DNA from: Prevotellamassilia sp.
Lineage (GTDB): Bacteria; Bacteroidota; Bacteroidia; Bacteroidales; Bacteroidaceae
DNA: 31,119 nt
Reading direction: 5' to 3'
NCBI GenBank assembly: GCA_009775705.1
Contig: VSQE01000026.1
Coordinates: forward strand, 1-31,119
The notes under the pieces were generated by a model, which saw only the letters and a program-made list of their open reading frames with translations, did not search any database and was not told where the DNA came from. This document shows positions 14,649 to 24,130 of the stretch, one piece after another. Made by a program: the position numbers and the translations under genes. The first letter of the stretch is position 1. The number at the start of each line of letters is the position of its first letter.

Positions 14649-15401
14649 ATGCTCGAAATAAAAAATCTGCATGCCTCCGTCGAGGGCAAGGAAATCCTCA
14701 AAGGCATCGACCTGCGCATCGGCGACGGCGAAGTGCACGTGCTGATGGGGCCCAACGGATCGGGGAAAAGCACCCTGAGCAACGTACTTGTGGGCCATCC
14801 CAAATACGAAGTCACCGAAGGTTCCATTGTGTTCAACGGAAAAAACCTGCTCGAACTGCCGCCCGAAGACCGTGCCCACGAAGGCATCTTCATGTCCTTC
14901 CAGGCTCCCACCGAGATTCCCGGCGTGTCGATGACCAACTTCATGCGGGCCGCCGTCAACGCCAAACGGAAATATTTCGGGCAGGACCCCATCCCCGCCG
15001 GAGAGTTTCTGAAACTGCTCAGGGAGAAGCGCAAACTGGTGGGCCTGGACGCCCACTTCATGAGCCGCGGCGTGAACGAAGGCTTCTCGGGAGGCGAACG
15101 CAAGCGCAACGAGATCTTCCAGATGGCCGTGCTCGAACCCACCTTCAGCATCCTGGACGAGACGGACTCGGGCCTCGACGTTGACGCGCTGCGCATCGTG
15201 GCCGAAGGCTTCAACATGCTCCGCACTCCGGCCACCAGCGCCATGGTCATCACGCACTACCAACGGATGCTGGACTATCTGAAACCCGACTTCGTACACG
15301 TGTTGGTGAACGGCCGCATCGTCAAGAACGGCGATGCCTCCTTGGGATACGCCATCGAGGAACGGGGCTTCGACTGGATTAAGGAAGAAATCAACGCTTA
15401 G
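14649..15401 (+). CDS. sufC: Fe-S cluster assembly ATPase SufC
   Basis: SufC is the ABC-type ATPase of the SUF complex, working with SufB and SufD to assemble Fe-S clusters in the cytoplasm. The ATG at 14649 gives 250 residues, the normal length; the frame extends 22 codons upstream through the promoter, which is not credible protein. Walker A is GPNGSGKST at residues 34-42, the signature is FSGGERKRNEI, and Walker B is SILDETDSGLD, the SufC-specific form. It is 5 bp from sufD. The usual neighbour sufB is not upstream; an IspD-like gene is there instead. Confidence 0.95.
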   Translation: MLEIKNLHASVEGKEILKGIDLRIGDGEVHVLMGPNGSGKSTLSNVLVGHPKYEVTEGSIVFNGKNLLELPPEDRAHEGIFMSFQAPTEIPGVSMTNFMRAAVNAKRKYFGQDPIPAGEFLKLLREKRKLVGLDAHFMSRGVNEGFSGGERKRNEIFQMAVLEPTFSILDETDSGLDVDALRIVAEGFNMLRTPATSAMVITHYQRMLDYLKPDFVHVLVNGRIVKNGDASLGYAIEERGFDWIKEEINA

Positions 15402-15406
15402 GGCTC

Positions 15407-16750
15407 ATGGCTTCCGAATCTCAATATACCGAACTATTCCGCAGCTGCCGCGAACTGATCGACGCAGGCAGCTGCGCGCCGCTCAACGCCTGCCGCGAGG
15501 CGGCGGCCGCACAGCTGGCGGCAACAGGACTGCCCTCGCGCAAGACGGAACGCTACAAATATACGGACGCGGAAACGGACTTCGCGCCGGACTACGGCCT
15601 GAACCTGAGACGCACCGCGCCAACGACCGACCCGCAACGCTACTACCAGTGCGGAGTGAACGGACTGGGAGCCGTCACCTTCTTCGTGGTAAACGATGTG
15701 GTGTGCCTGCCCGAAGGCATGCAACTGCCCGAAGGCCTCACGGTGGAAAGTCTCTGCGCCGCCGCGAAGAAAAACGACGGTTTCATCGAAAGATTCTACC
15801 ACCGCGCCGCCGCGGAACAGACCGACGGCATCACACAGCTCAACACCATGCTGGTGCAGGACGGACTGCTGATACGCATAGCGACGGGCGCGCACATCGC
15901 CGCCCCCATACAGATAGTAAACATCTCAACGGCGGGAAAGGCACGGCTGATGTCAAACCGCCGCCTGCTGGTCGTGGCCGAAGAAGGGGCGGAAGCCACA
16001 CTGCTGCTGTGCGACCACGCGGAAAAGAACGGTACCAGTCTCACGACACAGGTGACGGAGGTATTTGCCGGAAAGGACTCCCGCCTCCATCTCTGCTCCA
16101 TCGAGGAGACGCATTCCCGGAATACCCGCTACAGCCATCTGTATGCCGAAGCCGAAACAGGCAGCCGCATCGTATACGACTGCATCACACTGACCAACGG
16201 ACGCACCCGCAACACGGCAGACATACGCCTGAGAGGAAAAGGTGCCACGGCCGAGACCTGCGGCGCCGTGATAACCGACGGAGAGGAGCACGTGGACAAC
16301 AACTTGCTCATCCGGCACGAGGCACCCGAATGCACGAGCGACATGCTCTACAAATACGTGCTTGCCGGCAACAGCGTGGGGGCCTTCGCTGGAAAAGTAT
16401 ATGTGGCGCCGGGAGCGCAGAAATCGCTCTCGCAACAGACCAACGCCAACCTGTGTGCCTCGGAAAAGGCCCGTTCCTACTCCCAGCCCATGCTGGAAAT
16501 CTACGCCGATGACGTGAAATGCAACCACGGATCGACTACCGGAAAACTCGATGAAACCGCACTTTTCTATATGCGGCAGCGAGGCATCGAGGAGGCGGAG
16601 GCACGGTTGCTGCTGCAACATGCCTTCATCAATGACGTGTTGCTGCGCGTGGAACCGGCTCCCCTGCGCGAACGGCTCTCGCACCTCGTGGAACTGCGTT
16701 TCCGCGGCGAACTGCAAAAATGCAAGGGCTGCAAAATGATGTGCAAATAA
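15407..16750 (+). CDS. sufD: Fe-S cluster assembly protein SufD
   Basis: SufD pairs with SufB and SufC in the Fe-S scaffold complex. The 447-residue protein has the N-terminal segment PSRKTERYKYTD typical of SufD, a central beta-helix rich in short strands (about residues 130-370), and the conserved C-terminal part with HGSTTGKLDETALFYMRQRGI, then LLLQHAF and LRFRGEL. The protein ends with a cysteine cluster, C439-x2-C442-x3-C446. It sits 5 bp after sufC and 19 bp before sufS in one operon. Confidence 0.93.
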   Translation: MASESQYTELFRSCRELIDAGSCAPLNACREAAAAQLAATGLPSRKTERYKYTDAETDFAPDYGLNLRRTAPTTDPQRYYQCGVNGLGAVTFFVVNDVVCLPEGMQLPEGLTVESLCAAAKKNDGFIERFYHRAAAEQTDGITQLNTMLVQDGLLIRIATGAHIAAPIQIVNISTAGKARLMSNRRLLVVAEEGAEATLLLCDHAEKNGTSLTTQVTEVFAGKDSRLHLCSIEETHSRNTRYSHLYAEAETGSRIVYDCITLTNGRTRNTADIRLRGKGATAETCGAVITDGEEHVDNNLLIRHEAPECTSDMLYKYVLAGNSVGAFAGKVYVAPGAQKSLSQQTNANLCASEKARSYSQPMLEIYADDVKCNHGSTTGKLDETALFYMRQRGIEEAEARLLLQHAFINDVLLRVEPAPLRERLSHLVELRFRGELQKCKGCKMMCK

Positions 16751-16769
16751 CCCGCAAAAACTACCTGTC

Positions 16770-17984
16770 ATGTACCTTCCCGAAGAAATACGCAAGGACT
16801 TTCCCATCCTGAGCCGCGAAGTCTACGGCCGTCCTCTGGTCTACCTTGACAATGCGGCGACGACACAAAAACCGCGCTGCGTTGTAGAGGCTATCATGGA
16901 CGAATACTATTCGGTCAACGCAAACGTACACCGCGGCGTACATTTCCTTTCGCAGCAGGCCACGGACCTGCACGAAGCGGCGCGCGAACGCGTCCGCACG
17001 TTCCTGAACGCCCGTTCCACCGGAGAAATCCTCTTCACACGAGGAACGACCGAAGGTCTCAACCTTGTAGCGTACTCCTTTGGAGAGGCTTTTCTCTCGG
17101 AAGGCGATGAGGTGATCCTCACCGCCATGGAACATCACTCGAATATCGTTCCCTGGCAAATCCTGCGCGAGCGCAAGGGTATCGTCCTGAAAGTTGTTCC
17201 GGTGGACGAAACGGGCCAGCTGGACATGAACAAATACGAACGGCTCTTCACTCCGCGCACGAAACTGGTATGCACCACACACATAAGCAATGTGCTGGGG
17301 ACGGTAAATCCAATCCGGAGAATGGCGAAAACAGCCCATTCCAACGGAGCTTTCATCCTTGTGGACGCCGCCCAGAGCGTACCCCACACCCAAGTGGACG
17401 TGCAGGAAACAGACTGTGACTTCCTGACGTTCAGCGGACACAAGATCTACGGCCCGACAGGCATCGGTGTCCTCTACGGCAAGGAATCGCTGCTCGACAG
17501 GATGCCGCCGTATCAGGGCGGCGGAGAAATGATCTCGCGCGTAACATTCGAGAAAACCACCTACGAACGGCTTCCCTACAAATTCGAGGCCGGCACCCCG
17601 GACTACGTAGGCTCACACGCCCTGTCCGTGGCACTGGACTATGTGGAGAAAACGGGAATGGAGAACATCGCCGCCCACGAGCACAAGCTCCTGCAATACG
17701 CCACGGAACGCATGACGCACATTCCGGGACTGAGAATATACGGTGAAACCGCCGATAAGGGGGCCGTCATCTCCTTCAACATCGACGGGATTCATCCGAT
17801 GGATTTGGGCACCCTGCTGGACCGTCTGGGCATTGCCATACGCACAGGACACCACTGCGCGCAACCTCTGATGCAACGGTTCGGCGTGGAAGGCATGGCC
17901 CGGGCCTCGTTCGCCCTCTACAACACACTGTCGGAAGTGGACGCTTTCGCCGACGGACTTGAAAGGGTAAGAAAAATGTTCTGA
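16770..17984 (+). CDS. sufS: Cysteine desulfurase SufS
   Basis: SufS is the PLP enzyme that takes sulfur from cysteine and supplies it to the SUF scaffold. The 404-residue protein has the cofactor lysine at 225 in TFSGHKIYGPTGIGVLYG, the catalytic cysteine at 363 in RTGHHCAQPLMQRF, and YLDNAATTQKP near the N-terminus. Both catalytic positions fall within one residue of those of the E. coli enzyme. No SufE or SufU gene follows in the window. It ends the suf operon; 42 bp later a YbjQ-family gene begins on the same strand. Confidence 0.95.
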   Translation: MYLPEEIRKDFPILSREVYGRPLVYLDNAATTQKPRCVVEAIMDEYYSVNANVHRGVHFLSQQATDLHEAARERVRTFLNARSTGEILFTRGTTEGLNLVAYSFGEAFLSEGDEVILTAMEHHSNIVPWQILRERKGIVLKVVPVDETGQLDMNKYERLFTPRTKLVCTTHISNVLGTVNPIRRMAKTAHSNGAFILVDAAQSVPHTQVDVQETDCDFLTFSGHKIYGPTGIGVLYGKESLLDRMPPYQGGGEMISRVTFEKTTYERLPYKFEAGTPDYVGSHALSVALDYVEKTGMENIAAHEHKLLQYATERMTHIPGLRIYGETADKGAVISFNIDGIHPMDLGTLLDRLGIAIRTGHHCAQPLMQRFGVEGMARASFALYNTLSEVDAFADGLERVRKMF

Positions 17985-18026
17985 CCCGCAAAAGAAAACA
18001 ACTCATCACCCTTCATACAAAACAAA

Positions 18027-18344
18027 ATGATTCTCTCCACCACCCCAACTCTTGAGGGACACCCCATCCAGCAATACATGGGCATCGTCACTGCCCAGAC
18101 CATCATCGGAGCCAATGCCATCCGTGATTTCATGGCCGGGCTGCGCGACTTCTTCGGAGGACGCTCCGGCTCCTACGAGGAGGTGCTCCGTAAAGCCAAA
18201 GCCACGGCCCTTGAAGAACTTTCCGGACAGGCCGCCGAGCGCGGAGCGAATGCCGTTGTCGGTATCAAACTGGACTACGAGACCGTAGGCGCGAACGGCT
18301 CCATGCTGATGGTCGTGGCCAGCGGGACGGCTGTTATTGTCTGA
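18027..18344 (+). CDS. YbjQ-family (UPF0145) protein
   Basis: The 105-residue protein matches the small YbjQ/UPF0145 family by length and motifs: an N-terminal TTPTLEGHPIQQYMGIVTAQ, the central DFFGGRSGSYEEVLRKA, and GANAVVGIKLDYETVG near the end. Members form ring-shaped oligomers with a proposed metal-binding role; the molecular function is not settled. It follows sufS by 42 bp and precedes the RNase HII gene by 11 bp on the same strand, so it may be read from the suf promoter. Confidence 0.9.
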   Translation: MILSTTPTLEGHPIQQYMGIVTAQTIIGANAIRDFMAGLRDFFGGRSGSYEEVLRKAKATALEELSGQAAERGANAVVGIKLDYETVGANGSMLMVVASGTAVIV

Positions 18345-18355
18345 AAGTCCGGAAA

Positions 18356-18958
18356 ATGTTGCTTCCCCGTCTGAACAGCACGATCGTGGCCGAAGCCGGA
18401 TGCGATGAAGCCGGACGCGGATGTCTGGCCGGCAGCGTCTATGCCGCCGCCGTCATCCTGCCGACCGACTACCGCAACGACTTGCTGAACGACTCGAAAC
18501 AGTTGTCGGCCAAGCGGCGCTATGCCCTCCGCGAAGAGATAGAACGCGAGGCGCTGGCATGGGCTACGGGTGTCGTAACTCCCGATGAAATCGACAAAAT
18601 CAACATTCTGAACGCATCCATCCTTGCCATGCACCGCGCACTGGATGCCCTGAAGCTGCGGCCCGAATTCATCATTGTGGACGGCAACCGCTTCAAGCCC
18701 TACAACGGACTTCCCCACCAAACCATTGTCAAAGGAGACGGGAAGTACCTTTCCATCGCCGCAGCCAGCATCCTGGCCAAGACCTACCGCGATGACTACA
18801 TGAAAAAGCTGCATGAGGAACACCCCTGCTACGGATGGGACCACAACGCGGGCTATCCCACCCGCGAACACCGAGAAGGCATCCGCCGCCACGGTCTCAC
18901 TCCTTATCACCGCCGCAGCTTCAACCTGCTGGGCGATGGACAACTGGAACTTTTCTGA
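18356..18958 (+). CDS. rnhB: Ribonuclease HII
   Basis: RNase HII nicks RNA-DNA hybrids, including single ribonucleotides left in DNA. The 200-residue protein has the expected size and the family signature CDEAGRGCLAGSVYAAAV at residues 16-33 with acidic residues Asp17 and Glu18, and IIVDGN with Asp109; these three form the metal site. KGDGKYLSIAAASILAKTYRD follows, also conserved. The gene starts 11 bp after the YbjQ gene, and a terminator hairpin separates it from topA. Confidence 0.95.
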   Translation: MLLPRLNSTIVAEAGCDEAGRGCLAGSVYAAAVILPTDYRNDLLNDSKQLSAKRRYALREEIEREALAWATGVVTPDEIDKINILNASILAMHRALDALKLRPEFIIVDGNRFKPYNGLPHQTIVKGDGKYLSIAAASILAKTYRDDYMKKLHEEHPCYGWDHNAGYPTREHREGIRRHGLTPYHRRSFNLLGDGQLELF

Positions 18959-18984
18959 TCTGCGGCTACGCCCTTCGCAGACAG

Positions 18985-19024
18985 TTTTTTGTCCCTCTTT
19001 CGGCAAGAAAGGAAGGACAAAAAA
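18985..19024. terminator. Terminator between rnhB and topA
   Basis: TTTTTTGTCC (18985-18994) pairs perfectly with GGACAAAAAA (19015-19024), with an inner CTTTC-GAAAG stem and loop GGCAA. The T-run on one arm and A-run on the other let it work in both directions, and more T bases follow (about 19027-19032). It lies 26 bp after the rnhB stop. Confidence 0.7.
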
Positions 19025-19045
19025 CATTTTTTCCCATATATATAA

Positions 19046-19075
19046 TGTGCAAGCACGTTTTTTTTCCTACTTTTG
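19046..19075 (+). promoter_or_regulatory. Promoter of topA
   Basis: TACTTTTG at 19068-19075 fits the -7 consensus exactly; the -33 box is weak (TGTG at 19046-19049, 18-bp spacer). The predicted leader is only about 14 nt. Confidence 0.5.
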
Positions 19076-19095
19076 CGGCGAAAAATCAGTGCTGT

Positions 19096-21423
19096 ATGCA
19101 AAAGAACTTAGTCATAGTAGAGTCACCGGCCAAGGCAAAGACCATCGAGAAATTTCTCGGCGAGGATTTCAAGGTGATGTCCAGTTTCGGCCATATCCGC
19201 GACTTGAAGAAAAAGAACTTCGGAGTTGATCTGACTACCTTCCAGCCAGAATACGAGATTCCGGCGGACAAAGCCAAAGTGGTGAGCGACCTCCGCTCGC
19301 AAGCTCGCAAGGCGGAAGCCGTCTGGCTGGCTTCCGATGAGGACCGCGAGGGAGAAGCCATCTCGTGGCATCTGGCCGAAGTGCTGGAACTCGACCCGAA
19401 GGAGACGCGCCGCATCGTATTCCACGAAATCACGAAACCGGCCATCCTCGCGGCCATCGAGCATCCCCGCCACATCGACCTCAATCTTGTCGATGCCCAG
19501 CAGGCCCGCCGCGTACTGGACCGCCTGGTGGGCTTCAAACTCTCACCCGTGCTCTGGCGCAAAGTGCGCCCCAGCCTCTCTGCCGGCCGCGTACAAAGCG
19601 TGGCGGTACGACTTATTGTGGAACGCGAGCGCGAGATTGAGCAGTTCCGGAGCGAGGCAGCCTATCGCGTTACCGCCGTATTCGATCTCGGACCGAACAG
19701 CACGCACAAAACATTCAAGGCCGAACTGAACACCCGCTTCAAGACCAAAGCCGAGGCTCAGGAGTTTCTCGAAAGCTGCCGCGCGGCCCGTTTCACCATT
19801 TCCGGAGTGACCACACGGCCCACCAAACGGATGCCGGCACCGCCCTTCACCACCTCCACCCTCCAGCAGGAAGCCGCCCGCAAACTGGGATTTCCCGTCG
19901 CACTGACGATGCGCGTGGCACAACGACTGTACGAAGCCGGTCTCATCACCTACATGCGTACCGACTCGATGAACCTTTCCGAACTTTGCCTGCAAAGCTG
20001 CCGCGCGGCCATCGTAGAACGGATGGGCGAAGAGTTCCACCAGCCCCGCCATTACCACACCCATTCCAAAGGCGCACAGGAAGCCCACGAGGCCATCCGC
20101 CCCACCGACATGAAACGTGAGGCCATCAGCGGTACGACTCAGGAGAAACGCCTCTACGATCTGATCTGGAAACGCACCCTCGCATGCCAGATGGCCGATG
20201 CCCGCATGGAAAAGACAACGGCCGTCATCGACACGGAAGGAAGAACGGAGCAGTTCGTCGCCACCGGCGAGGTGCTGAAATTCGAAGGCTTTCTGAAAGT
20301 CTACCGCGAGAGCAAAGACACGGACAACGAAAACGAAGCCGAAGGCCGCCTGCTGCCGCCAATGCAGGAGGGCGCAGAAGTGTTCCGCCAGGAAGTCATG
20401 GCGCAGCAACGCTTCACGCAACAACCCTCACGCTACACCGAGGCCTCACTCGTGCACAAACTCGAAGAACTGGGCATAGGCCGACCCTCGACCTACGCTC
20501 CCACCATCTCCACCATACAGCAACGCGAATATGTCGTGAAAGGCGACAAGGAAGGCGAGCCGCGCAACTACGACCTGCTGACCCTTTGCGGAAACGACAT
20601 CACCGACGAAACCCGCACCGAAACCGCCGGAACGGAGAAAGGAAAGCTCCTGCCCACAGACATCGGACTTGTGGTCAACGATTTCCTGCTGGCCAATTTC
20701 CCCGACATCATGGACTACAACTTCACGGCCAATGTCGAGAAGGACTTCGACGAAGTGGCCGAAGGGCGGAAAAACTGGACCGAACTGATCCGCTCCTTCT
20801 ACGGAGACTTCGAGCCGCAGGTGGAAAAAACCCTGGCAGAGAAAAGCGAGCACAAGGTGGGAGAACGGACGCTGGGCACCGACCCCGCCACCGGAAAAGC
20901 CGTCTCTGTCAAGATAGGCCGCTACGGACCAATGGTACAGATAGGGCAAGCCGGCGAAGACGTGAAGCCCCGGTTCGCCACGCTGGCACCGGGACAAAGC
21001 ATCGGCACCATCACCCTCGAAGAGGCACTGGAACTGTTCAAGCTGCCGCGCACCTTGGGCGAGTTCGAAGACCTGCCGGTTGTGGTCAGCACAGGGCGGT
21101 TCGGGCCTTACGTGCAGCACAACCGCAAATTCGTCTCCCTACCCAAAGACGAGGATCCCATGTCCGTCACCATTGACCGTGCCATACAACTCATCGAGGC
21201 CAAGCGCGAAGCCGAAGCCAAGAGCCACCTGAAGCAATTCGCCGAAGAGCCCGAGATGGAGATACGCACCGGGCGATTCGGACCTTATATCGCCTACAAA
21301 GGCAAAAACTTCAAGATCCCCAAAACGCTGGCCGAAAAAGCCGCCGACCTCTCGCTCGAAGAATGCCGGCACATCATTGAAGAAGAAGAGAAAAAGCCGG
21401 CCAAAAGCCGCAGGAAAAAATAA
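19096..21423 (+). CDS. topA: DNA topoisomerase I (type IA)
   Basis: This enzyme relaxes negative supercoils by a covalent single-strand break. The ATG at 19096 gives 775 residues; the frame runs upstream through the terminator and promoter, which is not coding. The TOPRIM metal site uses Glu9 (VIVESPAKAKTIEKF) and DEDREGE at 81-87. SAGRVQSVAVRLIVERERE is conserved, and the catalytic tyrosine is Tyr286 in TYMRTDS. The C-terminus carries repeated GRFGPYV/I units (about residues 615-760) rather than Cys4 zinc fingers, as in other Bacteroidota topoisomerases. aroK starts 11 bp downstream. Confidence 0.95.
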   Translation: MQKNLVIVESPAKAKTIEKFLGEDFKVMSSFGHIRDLKKKNFGVDLTTFQPEYEIPADKAKVVSDLRSQARKAEAVWLASDEDREGEAISWHLAEVLELDPKETRRIVFHEITKPAILAAIEHPRHIDLNLVDAQQARRVLDRLVGFKLSPVLWRKVRPSLSAGRVQSVAVRLIVEREREIEQFRSEAAYRVTAVFDLGPNSTHKTFKAELNTRFKTKAEAQEFLESCRAARFTISGVTTRPTKRMPAPPFTTSTLQQEAARKLGFPVALTMRVAQRLYEAGLITYMRTDSMNLSELCLQSCRAAIVERMGEEFHQPRHYHTHSKGAQEAHEAIRPTDMKREAISGTTQEKRLYDLIWKRTLACQMADARMEKTTAVIDTEGRTEQFVATGEVLKFEGFLKVYRESKDTDNENEAEGRLLPPMQEGAEVFRQEVMAQQRFTQQPSRYTEASLVHKLEELGIGRPSTYAPTISTIQQREYVVKGDKEGEPRNYDLLTLCGNDITDETRTETAGTEKGKLLPTDIGLVVNDFLLANFPDIMDYNFTANVEKDFDEVAEGRKNWTELIRSFYGDFEPQVEKTLAEKSEHKVGERTLGTDPATGKAVSVKIGRYGPMVQIGQAGEDVKPRFATLAPGQSIGTITLEEALELFKLPRTLGEFEDLPVVVSTGRFGPYVQHNRKFVSLPKDEDPMSVTIDRAIQLIEAKREAEAKSHLKQFAEEPEMEIRTGRFGPYIAYKGKNFKIPKTLAEKAADLSLEECRHIIEEEEKKPAKSRRKK

Positions 21424-21434
21424 ATTCCACTGCC

Positions 21435-21962
21435 ATGAAATGTATCATCCTCCTCGGCTACATGTGTGCCGGAAAGACCACCGTCGGAAAAGCCCTGGGT
21501 TCCGCTCTGGGCCGCACGTTCTACGATCTTGACTGGTACATCGAGGAACGTTTCCACAAACGGGTTCCCCAGATCTTCGCCGATGAGGGCGAAGCCCACT
21601 TCCGCGATCTGGAACGCCGGATGCTGCACGAAGTGGCCGAGTTCGAAAACATCGTCCTGTCCTGCGGCGGCGGCACGCCCTGCTTCTTCGACAACATGGA
21701 CTACATGAACTCCGTGGCCGAGACGTTCTATCTGAAAGCATCGGCCGAAACCCTCGGCCGCCACGTGGCCATGAGCCGCGGCGAACGCCCCTTGCTCAAA
21801 GGGAAGAGCCCCGAGGAGCTCCGCACCTTCATCAGCGAACAGCTGGAAGAACGCACCCCTTTCTACGGGAAGGCGCAACACATCATCGACATCAACGTGC
21901 TCGACACGTTCGAGAAAATCAACGACATAGTAAAAATCATTATTAACGAGACAAAAGGTTAG
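21435..21962 (+). CDS. aroK: Shikimate kinase
   Basis: The kinase phosphorylates shikimate with ATP in the pathway to chorismate and aromatic amino acids. The 175-residue protein has the P-loop GYMCAGKT at residues 8-15, the shikimate-binding DLDWYIEER and HFRDLE segments, and the CGGGTPC motif near residue 78. A lid-region arginine stretch (SRGERPLLKG) follows. The size is normal. It lies 11 bp after topA, so it is probably co-transcribed with it. Confidence 0.93.
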   Translation: MKCIILLGYMCAGKTTVGKALGSALGRTFYDLDWYIEERFHKRVPQIFADEGEAHFRDLERRMLHEVAEFENIVLSCGGGTPCFFDNMDYMNSVAETFYLKASAETLGRHVAMSRGERPLLKGKSPEELRTFISEQLEERTPFYGKAQHIIDINVLDTFEKINDIVKIIINETKG

Positions 21963-21973
21963 TGTCTCCATGC

Positions 21974-22015
21974 GGTCTGTGTCCTACGGGAGCGACCGCG
22001 GGACACACACTGACC
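21974..22015 (+). promoter_or_regulatory. Hairpin in front of speA
   Basis: GGTC-TGTGTCC (21974-21984) pairs with GGACACA (22001-22007) and GACC (22012-22015), with a small internal loop. There is no T-tract, and no clear promoter box in the 69-bp gap between aroK and speA. It may fold in the leader of a read-through message. Confidence 0.4.
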
Positions 22016-22031
22016 GTGAAGATTCCTGCCA

Positions 22032-23924
22032 ATGAGAAAATGGAGAATTGAAGATTCCGAAGAACTCTATAACATCAAGGGATGGGGCGTGAGCTACTTC
22101 GGAATCAATGAAAAAGGACACGCCTACGTTTCCCCCCGCAAGGACAGTGTGCAGATCGACCTGAAAGAGGTTGTAGACGACCTTGCCATGCGCGACATCA
22201 CCGCTCCGGTGCTGCTGCGCTTTCCCGACATTCTCGACAATCGCATCGAGAAGACGGCCGACTGCTTCGCACGGGCAGAAAAGGAATACAACTTCCAGGC
22301 CGACCACTTCATCATTTTCCCCATCAAGGTCAACCAGATGCGGCCCGTGGTAGAAGAGATCATCAGTCACGGAAAGAAGCACAATCTCGGGCTTGAAGCC
22401 GGCTCCAAACCCGAACTTCACGCCGTCCTTGCCACAAACATGGACAGCGACAGCCTCATCATCTGCAACGGACACAAGGACCAGAATTTCATCGAACTGG
22501 CCCTGCTCGCGCAGAAAATGGGCAAGCGCGTATTCCTCGTCATCGAGAAACTGCCCGAACTGCGCATCATCGCCCAGACCGCCGAAAAACTCGGCGTACG
22601 CCCCAACCTCGGCATCCGCATCAAACTCGCCACCAGCGGATCCGGCAAATGGGAGGAAAGCGGCGGTGACGCCTCGAAATTCGGTCTCAACTCGGCCGAG
22701 CTGCTCGAAGCCCTCCACATGCTCGACGAGATGGGAATGCGCGACTGTCTCTCGCTGATCCATTTCCACATCGGTTCGCAGATCACCAAGATACGCCACA
22801 TCTCCACCGCCCTGCGTGAAGGTGCCCAGTTCTACGTGCAGCTCCACGCCATGGGCTTCGACATCAAGTTTGTAGACTGCGGAGGAGGTCTGGGAGTAGA
22901 CTACGACGGCACACGCTCCAGCAACTCCGTCAGCTCCGTCAACTATTCCATCCAGGAATACGTGAACGACTGTGTCTACACCTTTGTCGACGCCGCCAAC
23001 AAGAACAAGATCCCCCACCCCAACATCATCACCGAGTGCGGACGTTCGCTCACGGCCCACCATTCCGTCCTCATCCTCGACGTGCTCGAAAGCGTCGACG
23101 TGCCCCACATGCCCGAGGACTTCCAGGTATCCGAAAACGACCACCAGCTCGTCAAGGATCTCACCGAAATCTGGGACAAACTCTCCTCGCGCTCCATGCT
23201 GGAAGACTGGCACGATGCCGAGGACATCCGCGAGGAGGCGCTCGACCTGTTCCGCCACGGCATCATCGACCTGCGCACCCGCGCCCAAATAGAACGTATC
23301 TACTGGAGCATCTCGCACGAAATCTCCGAACTCACACACCACCAGAAGCACGTACCCGACGAGCTGCGGAAGCTCGACAAGATGATGACCGAGAAATACT
23401 TCTGCAACTTCTCCCTCTTCCAGTCCATGCCCGATTCCTGGGGAGTAGACCAGCTCTTCCCCATCATGCCTATCGCCCGCCTCGACGAGAAGCCCACCCG
23501 CTCGGCCACGCTACAGGACATTACCTGCGACAGCGACGGAAAAATCGCCACCTACATCAACCACAACCAGCAGACCAGCTACCTGCCCCTCCACACCATC
23601 CGGCTCGGCGAACACTACTACATCGGCGTGTTCCTCGTAGGTGCCTATCAGGAAATTCTGGGCAACATGCACAACCTATTCGGTGACACCAACGCCGTAC
23701 ACATCTCCGTGGACGGCGACGGCTACAAAATCGAAAAGACCATTGACGGCGAGACCGTGGCCGATGTGCTGGAATACGTACAGTACGACCCCAAACAACT
23801 GGTGCGCCGCCTCGAAAGCTGGGTGAGCAAGGCCGTCAAAGAGGAAAAAATCACCCACGAGGAAGGCAAGGAGTTCATCTCCAACTACCGCGCCGGCCTC
23901 TACGGCTACACCTATCTGGAATAA
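22032..23924 (+). CDS. speA: Biosynthetic arginine decarboxylase
   Basis: This PLP enzyme converts arginine to agmatine, the first step of the agmatine route to polyamines. The 630-residue protein matches SpeA length and architecture: N-terminal WRIEDSEELYNIKGWGVSYF, the cofactor lysine at 99 in FPIKVNQMRPVVEEI, an alanine-racemase-like barrel with HIGSQ and DCGGGLGVDYDG, ECGRSLTAHH, and a C-terminal beta domain (GAYQEILGNMHNLFGD) before a helical end. It is the last gene of the plus-strand run that began at topA and is followed by a strong hairpin. Confidence 0.95.
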   Translation: MRKWRIEDSEELYNIKGWGVSYFGINEKGHAYVSPRKDSVQIDLKEVVDDLAMRDITAPVLLRFPDILDNRIEKTADCFARAEKEYNFQADHFIIFPIKVNQMRPVVEEIISHGKKHNLGLEAGSKPELHAVLATNMDSDSLIICNGHKDQNFIELALLAQKMGKRVFLVIEKLPELRIIAQTAEKLGVRPNLGIRIKLATSGSGKWEESGGDASKFGLNSAELLEALHMLDEMGMRDCLSLIHFHIGSQITKIRHISTALREGAQFYVQLHAMGFDIKFVDCGGGLGVDYDGTRSSNSVSSVNYSIQEYVNDCVYTFVDAANKNKIPHPNIITECGRSLTAHHSVLILDVLESVDVPHMPEDFQVSENDHQLVKDLTEIWDKLSSRSMLEDWHDAEDIREEALDLFRHGIIDLRTRAQIERIYWSISHEISELTHHQKHVPDELRKLDKMMTEKYFCNFSLFQSMPDSWGVDQLFPIMPIARLDEKPTRSATLQDITCDSDGKIATYINHNQQTSYLPLHTIRLGEHYYIGVFLVGAYQEILGNMHNLFGDTNAVHISVDGDGYKIEKTIDGETVADVLEYVQYDPKQLVRRLESWVSKAVKEEKITHEEGKEFISNYRAGLYGYTYLE

Positions 23925-24012
23925 GAAGAAAAGAAACGGGCAGGCAGATAAAGGGCTGTCGGCAGGCGCTTTTGCCTGTAAATACCGTATGTTTTCCGAA
24001 CAAGAGCAAAGC

Positions 24013-24048
24013 CCCCCGAAAGGCCGTCAAGCAACGGACTTTCGGGGG
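24013..24048. terminator. Strong hairpin between convergent genes
   Basis: CCCCCGAAAG (24013-24022) pairs with CTTTCGGGGG (24039-24048), with an inner CCGT-ACGG stem and a 6-nt loop. It lies in the 206-bp gap between speA (plus) and the CotH gene (minus), as expected for a shared terminator, although the T-tracts on both sides are poor. A smaller stem (CAGGC-GCCTG, 23963-23978) precedes it. Confidence 0.6.
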
Positions 24049-24130
24049 ACTTCATGTAAACAATCCAGTATCACGGCAATGCTATTTTCCGGCATTTTCC
24101 GTTTGACACGGCGTTACATGAGAAAAGGCC

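Noticed and set aside
18835..19095. N-terminal extension of topA by 87 codons
   Set aside because: It overlaps the end of rnhB, a terminator and the topA promoter; the conserved N-terminus begins at the ATG at 19096.
21984..23351. 455-codon minus-strand frame opposite speA
   Set aside because: Antisense shadow with repetitive Val, Glu, Phe and Asp content; speA on the plus strand is unambiguous.
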